From the NCBI RefSeq assembly GCF_033473495.1, contig NC_088935.1, positions 2,728,001 to 2,792,000 of the forward strand: DNA of 64,000 nucleotides, written 5' to 3'. The position numbers and the translations under genes were made by a program. How positions within the stretch are numbered: position 1 is the stretch's first letter; the number at the start of each line of letters is the position of its first letter. This stretch comes from Cercospora beticola (taxonomy: Eukaryota; Ascomycota; Dothideomycetes; Mycosphaerellales; Mycosphaerellaceae). The notes under the pieces are model-generated. The model did no database searches, had not been told where the DNA came from, and was given only the letters and a program-made list of their open reading frames with translations. Shown in pieces: positions 56,308-64,000 of the stretch.

Positions 56308-57388
56308 CCAACGATGCTACATTGTACAAGATGGAGCCCTTTTGCTGGGAATGATTGCTGCACAATTTGAGCCTGATACTTCTTGTCAGCGTTTTCAACA
56401 GATACCCCGACGGATTGATTGGTTGTTACTTTTGTGGCGTTTTGGGGCTAATGGAGAGGAAAGGAATACTATGCTGACCGGTAGGATCGCATATCACTGG
56501 GCTGCTTCAAGCTCGATATACAGTGGAAGACTTGGAATGGGAACGCCTATCAAAGGCACGATAATTTCGGGGGCAATGTAGAGATAGAGGAGTCCGAGAG
56601 GCATGGACAGAGGTAGCAACGGAAGTTGGCCTCACAGCGCTTGCAGACAGCAAGGCGCTCGTCGAGAGCTCTCACATGTCTCACGCTTTGGTCGCATGCA
56701 CAGCAAAGGCGTGGTCGTTCGGCTGATATATCTTTCTCTCTGCACGCTACAATCCAGCGTCGACGCGAATGACGTTGTACGTATACCATCAGGCACAAGA
56801 TGATGTACGGACGGCCCAGCTGCTGGTTGCCGGCATCACGACCTGCACTCCTGCACATGGCTCCATCTCAAAAAGCTTGAAAAGCTCCGAGTCCGTCGGT
56901 CTGCAATGTCGAGGCCGTGGCATGGATGCACGCCAAAGCACGCCGCAGGTCTCGCCAATCGGCACGAGCCACAGACGAGTCTTGGCAGCGCTTGTTCGCC
57001 TGATTGGGTGTGGGGTGCGGGCGTCACATCCACACGGCGCTTCGTCTTCAGCTGTCCTTCGCTGTTGGAGGATCTAGCTGCGCTCTGCTGTGATGCGAAT
57101 GCAGCGGCCAGCCGCGCTCCTGGTCATGCCCATCCATAATGGCCGCACTCGCGCCCCTGTAGCACCTCATCTCTGTTCATGCCAACTTCATCGCCAATGT
57201 AAGTGCCTCTGCACGTCCTGGGCCCCCGAGTAGACAGATCCGACGACGACCGCACACCACCTGCAGCCCACGCGTGTCCACGCCCTCAGCCCTCCGAGCT
57301 CGCCGGCGGAGGGGACATCAGTCGCGAGCATAACCAGGCCACGGATCGAGCAACTGCGCGAAAGCCGAGGAGAAACTTGCGATTCAAG
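56308..57388. other. Intergenic, 1.1 kb
   Basis: This is the promoter and leader of the four-TM gene plus the 3' flank of the coiled-coil gene. The frame of the four-TM gene is open upstream to 57203, giving a possible 62-residue N-terminal extension. Nothing else is seen. Confidence 0.5.
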
Positions 57389-58365
57389 ATGATTATATTC
57401 GCAAAGCAATGGCGGACACCGAAGATCTTCGTCTGGCTTCTCATAATCGAGTTTCCGTTGACGGTGGCCTGTCTGGCACTCATGGGCATTGCACAACCGA
57501 ACAAATACCGCACGAAACTGTGGCAGAATGGCTTCGACAAAGGCTTTAATAGTGCGCCCAACTCAATACTGTACGATTACGCGAACTGGCGACCGGCACA
57601 TACGCCAACAGTGTGGAGTTCTTAGTAGGTTCCATGGGCGACAACAACACTTGGAAGAATTGTACTGATGTTGTGTAGTATGACCGAGTTTAATGTGGTC
57701 ATCAGTCTCGTGAGCATGTTCGTCCTACTCGTAAAGAGTGCCACGTTCATCATGCACATTTGGATCCCCGCCTTGAGCGTATTCGCACATGCGCTCTTGG
57801 TGGCGCTCTACGCGGTGAGCATCTACAATCAATCAGCGGCGGATATGAGCGATCCGGACCACCCTTCGCCTGGAATGCCATGGTATTTGAGCAAAGGCTG
57901 TAGCCATGCGACTCCCGGAAATCGCAGCTACTGCATGCAAGCGCGTGCGAGTTTCGCAGTGGTAATCATAATGCTGTAAGTGCCGACGGAATCCATATCA
58001 TTTGTAAGAACAGGATAGCTGATTTTTGTAGAACCCTCTTTGTGGTCTACCTCGGCCTCAGTATATGGAGCTGCATACCCACACCTGAGGAGCGAGCGGA
58101 GCGAGAAGCTGATCATCGATCGGACTTGGAGATGAAGAAGCTATCGATGTATGGCCTGGACGATGATCTTACGAAGGAGGAGAGGAGGGAACACAATCGA
58201 CAATTATTCTTGAATCTGCCCAAAACACCGACCGGCTTTGGCACGTATAACAATCCCATGACGCCTCGAACTACTGCTTTTACGCAGCTAAACGGAGCGC
58301 CTATGAGCCCGGGTGCGTTACCGCTGCGAGACTTTCATGCTGCGCAAAACGTTGATGGCAGGTGA
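57389..58365 (+). CDS. Four-transmembrane protein of unknown function
   Basis: Exons 57389-57624, 57679-57975 and 58032-58365 give 288 residues. Four hydrophobic segments are visible: KIFVWLLIIEFPLTVACLAL; NVVISLVSMFVLLVKSATF; IPALSVFAHALLVALYAVS; and SFAVVIIMLTLFVVYLGLS, the last one completed by splicing. The topology, with a loop between TM1 and TM2 and a long charged cytoplasmic tail (PTPEERAEREADHRSDLEMK, then TPTGFGTYNNPMTPRTT), resembles MARVEL-like or other fungal tetraspan proteins, but I cannot assign a family. Two Cys in the TM3-TM4 loop (KGCSHATPGNRSYCMQ) may form a disulfide. The start at MIIFAKQW is chosen because it begins just before TM1. Confidence 0.75.
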
Positions 58366-59062
58366 TCGAAAGTGGAGGCTTAGTTCTGTGCAAAGTATGA
58401 CTGTATATATGATGATCATGAAATGCTTCACGCTGCGAACGTGCCATGAACATGTTCCTTCAGTTGCCGTACTGTTTCCTGTCCAAAACTGTTCGTCTTC
58501 AGTTTGAGGTTACTCACCAAAACAGCGCTTCTCGTACATCAGCTCATCGTGCCACACTGAGATCTGCTGATGTTGACCACTTCTGAGCAGCATTGAATCA
58601 CTGCAGGCGTGGATGATCACGCCCAAAGCACCCCTGTAGGTAGCGCGAAAACCCCACCACGGCTTTTCAGGTGAAGAAGCTTAAACAACGACGTCAAAAA
58701 CGATCCTTCACCTTCAAAATTTACGGGACAGCACCCTGCACGACACCTTGCCTCGAACCAAGCTTCTGACCAAGCACACGACCACCGCTGCCATCACACT
58801 CCGCTTAAAAGGCCGCCGCCAACTCACCCGCGCACCGCAGACACTCCCCGCCCCCGCCTTTGTTGACACACCGCTGCCCACGATCCTTCCTGCTCACATC
58901 GGTCTCGGTCTCAAGTGGAAACACTGGTATGCAGTGATCGGCAACTCCCACAAAGGCAGCGTCGTTTCGCGCTGCCATGAGCGCTTGGATACAAACACAT
59001 AACTGCACAGCTCTGGCGCGTGCTGGAGGGTGACCTCAATAACACAAGGAGGACAAACGAAC
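58366..59062. other. Intergenic, LOS1 promoter
   Basis: About 0.7 kb between two plus-strand genes. The frame 58748-59002 is not protein-like. No TATA box is evident. Confidence 0.5.
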
Positions 59063-62000
59063 ATGGAAAGTCAGGTTGAGAGCGCCATTGAGCTCGCTTT
59101 CAACCCAACCACCGACCAGAACCTCAAGGCACAAGCGTATGAGTTTCTGAATGTCTTGAAACAGGATCCCAACGCGTGGCAAGTCTGCCTCGCGCTCTTC
59201 ACACAGCAGCCTGCTCCTTCCGAGGTGGTACGGCTTGTCTGCCTAGAGGTCGTCAACAATGCTGTGCAAACACAACGCCTAGACCGCGGTGGTTTGAGCG
59301 ATGTCAGATACCGCTTGATGGAATATGTTCGTCGACGGTACAGTCCCGGCTCGGCGGAAACAGACACACCAACCATTCAGAACAAAGTCACGCAGACCCT
59401 CACTTACCTTTTCACCTCCCTCTACGCCTCAGACTGGACCGAGTTCTTCGACGAGTTTATTGCACTTGCCAGCTCAGGATCGGAAATTGGTGCAGATGGA
59501 GCGTATGGTGGTGCAGTCCTGCTGCTGCGAATTCTTGGATCCATTCATGACGAGATTGCCGATGTGATGATTCCAAGGACCCAAGACGAGCAGAGACGCA
59601 GTACAGAACTCAAAGACTTGATCCGGGCCAGGGATGTCAACAAGATCGCAACAGTCTGGCAGGAGATTCTGTCCAGATGGAGGCAGCTGGATCTTGCCTT
59701 GGTAGAGATGTGCTTGCGGACGATCGCCAAATGGGTCAGCTGGATCGACATATGGCTTGTCATCAATGAACGCATCCAAAGCGCCCTCTTAGAAATTGCC
59801 GGCCAGCAGGGAACATTCAGCGCGGACAGCCGAGAGGCAAAAGCACGCGATGCCGCCATTGACACCTTCACTGAAACTGTTGGCAAGAAGATGCAGCCAA
59901 ACGACAAGATTGAACTTATCAATTACCTCAACTTGGGCTCCATCGTCGGACAGCTCGTTGTCAGTCCTGCGCTCGCGGAACTGCGCTCAACTTCTGATTA
60001 CGACACCGACCTTGCGGAAACAGTGGCTAAACTGGTGAATAACGTCGTATTCGATGTGGTCAAGGTCCTCGACAACGACAACATTGATGCCCAAACGAGA
60101 ACGAAGGCCGACGAGCAACTGCAGACATTTGTACCTTATCTGCTACGCTTCTTCGCCGATGAATACGATGAGATCTGTTCGGCCGTGATTCCTTCATTGA
60201 CAGATCTGCTCACCATGTTTCGCAAACTCAACAAGTCGAAAGGTGGACTTCCTGGTCACTATTCGGCAATGTTGCAGCCGATCTTGGACGCCATCATTGC
60301 CAAAATGAAATACGATGATACTGCCAACTGGGGTGACGAGGATGAGCAGACCGACGAAGCTGAATTCCAGGAGCTCAGAAAGCGCCTACATGTCCTGCAG
60401 CAGACCGTTGCAGCCGTCGACGAAACCATGTACATGGACACGTTGACTAGGGTTGTGGCAAACACCTTGGGACAACTTGGCTCAGAGGATCGTCCGAACT
60501 GGAGGGATCTCGACCTGGCTCTGTTGGAGATGCATCACTTCGGCGAGCTGGCCATCAGAAATGGTGGCTTGTACAGCAAAAGCAAGCCTACTTCCGAGGC
60601 CGCTTCGCGATTAGTTGAAATGATGTCGACCCTGGTCGCCTCGGACCTGGCGAGGTATCCGCACCCGGCGGTGCAGCTGCAGTACATGGAATTGTGCGTT
60701 CGTTACGTGCAGTTCTTCGAACAAAATGCCACCGGAATTCCCAAAGTGCTCGAGAATTTCGTGACCTTCATCCACAGTGATCAGAATAAGGTCCGACTCC
60801 GGTCGTGGTATCTATTCCAGCGCTTTGTCAAACACTTGCGAGCACAGCTGGGCGAGTTCGCCCAGACCATCGTACAGGCTGTCTCTGATCTTTTGACGAT
60901 CAAAGCGGAGCTTCCAGACGACAAGGATGAGGACGACGACTCTTCGGGCGATGGGATTTCTACTGATGGCGCTTTCCAAAACCAGCTATATCTGTTCGAA
61001 GCCATTGGGCAAGTGTCGTCGACGCACAATGTGGCGACACCGACGAAGGTCGCCATCGCGAAACTGGTCATTGAACCGCTCTCACAGGATCTGAACAACC
61101 ATCTAGCCTCAGCTAGAAACGGAGACGAGAGAGCGATCTTGCAGGTACACCACGTTATCATGGCACTCGGTTCGCTCGCGAACGGATACTCGGATTGGAC
61201 TCCTGGTGCTCAAGCCAGCACTCCACCACCACCAGAGGTAGCGCAGGAGTTTGAGTCTGCCGGCGAGACAGTGCTGCTTGCACTCGAGAATCTCAAGCAC
61301 AACTCAGAGCTGCGAGCTGCCGCCCGCCACGCTTTCTCTCGCTTCCTGGGAGTTCTTGGATCGCGCGTGCTGCCACAGCTTCCACGTTGGATTGAAGGTC
61401 TCTTGTCATCTGCTTCGTCCAACGACGAGATGGCAATGTTCCTTCGCACCCTGGGCCAAGTCGTTTATGGCTTCAAGACCGAGATCTCTACCATTCTTGA
61501 CCAGCTGCTAACGCCGCTCCTGCAGCGCGTTTTCACTGGCTTCTCGCAAGAGATCACAGGCACCGACGACGAGATTCAGCTGAAGGAGCTGAGGCGCGAA
61601 TATCTCAACTTTGTTCTGGTGATCTTGAACCACGATCTCGGCTCTGTGCTCGTTTCGCCTGCGAATCAAGGCATGTTTGATACTTTCGTGGCTTCCATCA
61701 CGCGCTTCTCCTGCGACACGTCAGATCCTCAGAGCGCACGACTGGCCTTCGCGGTCTTGAATAGAATCACAAGCATCTGGGGCGGTCCGGACATAGCTGT
61801 CGGCAGTGATGCAGTCGCCCAGCCAGCCTTGCCAGGCTTCGACACTTTCATTCTCTCGCAGTTTGCACCTCTACCATGGACCCTGGTGTCAAGTCAAGGC
61901 TTCAATGCGCAAGACGCGCAAGTGAGGAGTGTGCTTCTCGAAGCTGCAGCGCTGCAATGGACGATTCTGCGTAAGAACGGGATGGCCTACAACACTCAGT

Positions 62001-62128
62001 TGCAAAACGAATTGCGCAACCTTGGTGCTGGTGACGATGGCATTCAATCTTATCTTACGAGCATAAGCGGAGATGTGCTCGTGTTCAGGAAGTTCTTCAG
62101 TACGTTCATTGCTCAGGCGAAGAGGTGA
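59063..62128 (+). CDS. LOS1: Exportin-T (tRNA export karyopherin)
   Basis: LOS1/exportin-T carries mature tRNAs out of the nucleus with RanGTP. It is a single exon of 1021 residues, close to the yeast length. The start MESQVESAIELAFNPTTDQN matches the family and begins the HEAT-repeat array, with LKAQAYEFLNVLKQDPNAWQ in the first repeat. The exportin 1-like region includes FTSLYASDWTEFFDEFIALA and RTIAKWVSWIDIWLVINERI. Helical repeats continue to the C-terminus; an acidic loop (PDDKDEDDDSSGDGISTDG) lies in the second half. The frame is open 11 codons upstream but lacks a better start. No targeting signal is expected. Confidence 0.94.
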   Translation: MESQVESAIELAFNPTTDQNLKAQAYEFLNVLKQDPNAWQVCLALFTQQPAPSEVVRLVCLEVVNNAVQTQRLDRGGLSDVRYRLMEYVRRRYSPGSAETDTPTIQNKVTQTLTYLFTSLYASDWTEFFDEFIALASSGSEIGADGAYGGAVLLLRILGSIHDEIADVMIPRTQDEQRRSTELKDLIRARDVNKIATVWQEILSRWRQLDLALVEMCLRTIAKWVSWIDIWLVINERIQSALLEIAGQQGTFSADSREAKARDAAIDTFTETVGKKMQPNDKIELINYLNLGSIVGQLVVSPALAELRSTSDYDTDLAETVAKLVNNVVFDVVKVLDNDNIDAQTRTKADEQLQTFVPYLLRFFADEYDEICSAVIPSLTDLLTMFRKLNKSKGGLPGHYSAMLQPILDAIIAKMKYDDTANWGDEDEQTDEAEFQELRKRLHVLQQTVAAVDETMYMDTLTRVVANTLGQLGSEDRPNWRDLDLALLEMHHFGELAIRNGGLYSKSKPTSEAASRLVEMMSTLVASDLARYPHPAVQLQYMELCVRYVQFFEQNATGIPKVLENFVTFIHSDQNKVRLRSWYLFQRFVKHLRAQLGEFAQTIVQAVSDLLTIKAELPDDKDEDDDSSGDGISTDGAFQNQLYLFEAIGQVSSTHNVATPTKVAIAKLVIEPLSQDLNNHLASARNGDERAILQVHHVIMALGSLANGYSDWTPGAQASTPPPPEVAQEFESAGETVLLALENLKHNSELRAAARHAFSRFLGVLGSRVLPQLPRWIEGLLSSASSNDEMAMFLRTLGQVVYGFKTEISTILDQLLTPLLQRVFTGFSQEITGTDDEIQLKELRREYLNFVLVILNHDLGSVLVSPANQGMFDTFVASITRFSCDTSDPQSARLAFAVLNRITSIWGGPDIAVGSDAVAQPALPGFDTFILSQFAPLPWTLVSSQGFNAQDAQVRSVLLEAAALQWTILRKNGMAYNTQLQNELRNLGAGDDGIQSYLTSISGDVLVFRKFFSTFIAQAKR

Positions 62129-62338
62129 GGCAATGGTTGTGGAATGGTATCAATGCATGCTCATGAGACACTTTTCAAAAAAGCCGTTGAGGGAAATTCA
62201 GCATTTTCAGGGCGTGCGGCGACTCAATAGATACCCTGTTGTTGGAGCGTAGATAGCGTATGGCTAGATGAGGCAATGATTGGAACTATGATCTTCAGGC
62301 TCACGAGTGCAACTGGAGCCCATGTGCTCGACTACATC

Positions 62339-64000
62339 TTAGGACCAGACACTCACAATACCCCGTCCATCAGCTACTGCCCGCAACTGACTATTGATCT
62401 GCAGCGGGTTGCCTTCGAACACGACAAACTCATCGACATCGTCTTCTTTCTCTTCGATGCCAAGTATATCATAAATGGCCGTCGATGCCAGACCCCAGGC
62501 CTCCGTCTCGTTGATCTTGCCGCCGCTATTCGCGTGCACGATCCCAGCTTGCAGAGATAAATCTCTCGCCTCCCAATCCTCATTTACACCAATCGCAACT
62601 TTGACGCCGGCGGCGTGTAACACATCCACGGCTGTGCCATTCGTGAGTGGCGCACCGGTCAATGCTCTGCGTTGCTCCCACGTTTCTCTGTAGCTAAAGA
62701 GAGGGGCGAGGATGACTCCGACTTTGGCTGCTGCCAATTCTTTGGCGAGAAGGTGTGATTCTGCGCCGCCGAGGATGATGACGCGGATTTTAGTGGAAGA
62801 ATGTTTGGTTGTGGAGATTGCTTGTTCAATTTCGTGTTTTACGCGCAGTAGGGCGGCGATGGTATCGGCGGAGTGGACGTCGATGACTAGTGGGAGGGTG
62901 CCGTTCACCACTTGTGCCAGTGCCGCAGATTCTGGTGAGATTTTCTCGTCGTCCGTCGTGGCTGGAGTCAGTGCGTCAAGGAGTTTCGATCTCAGCTCGG
63001 CGATGGCCGTGGAGATGGTAGGCGTCTTTCCTCGCTTGATGTTCGATGTCAAAGGATAGTGGAGCGCAACGTGTTGACGGATGACTGCATGCTCTTCGAG
63101 AGGGTTTTTGGCGCCAGTGCGAAATGCGATGCTCAGGCCTTTGTGTTGAGAGCTGCCGAATTTGGGAGCTGTGATACCTCTCGTCACACCGTGATTGTAA
63201 GCGGCAGCTAAGTTTCTGCCATCTAGTCGTAGTCCGTCGATGGCGGCTGAGAAGGAATCTTGGTCAAGTGAGCCATCGGACGTGGCTTTCTCGGCGGCAA
63301 TTTCTTCGAGTCCAAGGAGGCTACCGAATGCGGTCAGAGGGCGAGTGATATATCCGTTCTCCAGTGCGACGATAGTGCTGTCTGCGGATATCTTGTGCTG
63401 ACATTGACCAATGCACGCGATCTTGCCATCTGCCACGACCAGCTGGAAATCTTTGACAGTAGCGTCGGCTGCTTGCTCCTGCCCAGGGATCTGGATCTTT
63501 GAAATGCCCGTGAAGACAATATTGCGTACTTCCTTGGGCTTGTCTTCCAGATCCCGGCTAGTGGATGGTTCCAGTGGTGGACTGAGAGGCTTTTCGAGCT
63601 CAATCGGCTCTTTGAACTGTGGTACCCCATCGATAAAGACTTGTAATGGCGTGGCTCCGACACCCAGCGGGTCAGAGTCCCATAAAACAACGTCAGCGTC
63701 CAATCCGATTTTGACCTTGCCAATACGCTCAGCAAGACCTAGGAGTTCTGCAGAGGCGCTCGTTACGCCTGCTAGAGCAACATGATACGGTAGCCCATTG
63801 CGATATGCTTTGGCAGCCTCGAATAACACATGCTGTGCATTCAGAACGGGGTTGTCACTTACGTACACGGGCGTGATGCCAGCCTCGTGAAGTATCTTTC
63901 CAGCCTTCTCGCTCGCCACGTAGGCTTCTGCTTTGTAGTTCATGTTGTCTGCAAAGAGCGCAGCAGCTGGAGCCCGGCCTCCGTATGCTCGCTTCAGCAC
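62339..64000 (-). CDS. Amidohydrolase-family protein, 5' end outside window
   Basis: The minus frame is open to the right edge; 553 C-terminal residues are visible. The first ~130 residues look like the end of an amidohydrolase barrel (NPVLNAQHVLFEAAKAYRNG; GLAERIGKVKIGLDADVVLW; TPLQVFIDGVPQ). A second amidohydrolase-like unit then begins (VVADGKIACIGQ; NHGVTRGITAPKFG; VIDVHSADTIAALLRVKHEI; VAIGVNEDWEARDLSLQAGI; ASTAIYDILG; FEGNPLQINSQL). The full protein is therefore probably a tandem of two such units. In the second unit I do not see an HxH metal motif near its start, so it may be inactive. The reaction is unknown; the family includes imidazolonepropionase-like enzymes. It converges with LOS1. 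Confidence 0.82.
   Translation of the reverse strand: MLKRAYGGRAPAAALFADNMNYKAEAYVASEKAGKILHEAGITPVYVSDNPVLNAQHVLFEAAKAYRNGLPYHVALAGVTSASAELLGLAERIGKVKIGLDADVVLWDSDPLGVGATPLQVFIDGVPQFKEPIELEKPLSPPLEPSTSRDLEDKPKEVRNIVFTGISKIQIPGQEQAADATVKDFQLVVADGKIACIGQCQHKISADSTIVALENGYITRPLTAFGSLLGLEEIAAEKATSDGSLDQDSFSAAIDGLRLDGRNLAAAYNHGVTRGITAPKFGSSQHKGLSIAFRTGAKNPLEEHAVIRQHVALHYPLTSNIKRGKTPTISTAIAELRSKLLDALTPATTDDEKISPESAALAQVVNGTLPLVIDVHSADTIAALLRVKHEIEQAISTTKHSSTKIRVIILGGAESHLLAKELAAAKVGVILAPLFSYRETWEQRRALTGAPLTNGTAVDVLHAAGVKVAIGVNEDWEARDLSLQAGIVHANSGGKINETEAWGLASTAIYDILGIEEKEDDVDEFVVFEGNPLQINSQLRAVADGRGIVSVWS

Overview
The window is ordinary nuclear DNA of a filamentous ascomycete. Coding exons are moderately GC-rich and genes are compact, on both strands, with intergenic gaps mostly of 0.2 to 1.4 kb. 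Introns are short (about 48 to 105 nt), GT..AG, often with CTAAC/CTGAC-like branch points. A fungal-type glutaminase A, a copper-fist regulator, SPO22/ZIP4, RAD4, LOS1 and a PSTAIRE CDK point to Pezizomycotina. Protein wording, such as the extra loop in the CDK, fits Dothideomycetes (Mycosphaerellales/Capnodiales-like), but that placement is inference. I see no intact transposon, no tRNA or rRNA gene, no biosynthetic cluster and no CRISPR.

Layout. 0-8 kb: 3' part of a secreted glutaminase, complex I subunit NDUFS5, a RAD51-paralogue-like protein, and a MIT-domain/zinc-finger gene whose long frame is broken by two amber codons. 8-19 kb: a type II membrane protein, two small unknown genes, ATP synthase OSCP (ATP5, with a 7-nt microexon), and the cap methyltransferase ABD1 divergent from proteasome RPN7. 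19-26 kb: a GH18 protein fused to a UBA domain, divergent from a FAD monooxygenase, a secreted NTF2-like protein and TRM7. 26-37 kb: RAD4/XPC with a six-copy 14-residue repeat, CDK1, glucose-6-phosphate 1-epimerase, a six-exon GH128-type hydrolase and a copper-fist factor. 38-49 kb: ZIP4, a 6PGDH-like dehydrogenase, QRI7, a secreted Hsp70-like protein and a patatin-like lipase. 49-64 kb: a 3-kb gene-poor stretch, a cAMP phosphodiesterase with PKA-type sites in its tail, an unknown coiled-coil protein, a four-TM protein, LOS1 and the 3' part of a tandem amidohydrolase.

The genes are mainly housekeeping (translation and tRNA modification, respiration, DNA repair, cell cycle, meiosis) with scattered carbohydrate-active and secreted proteins; nothing indicates that they act as one pathway. 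Gene models with introns were built by hand. In every multi-exon model the summed exon length is a multiple of three and the joins restore family motifs (for example HWYG in the GH128 gene and SALYTAAAK in ATP5). The most unusual items are the doubly amber-interrupted MIT gene, the ATP5 microexon, the GH18-UBA fusion and the RRxS-rich phosphodiesterase tail.
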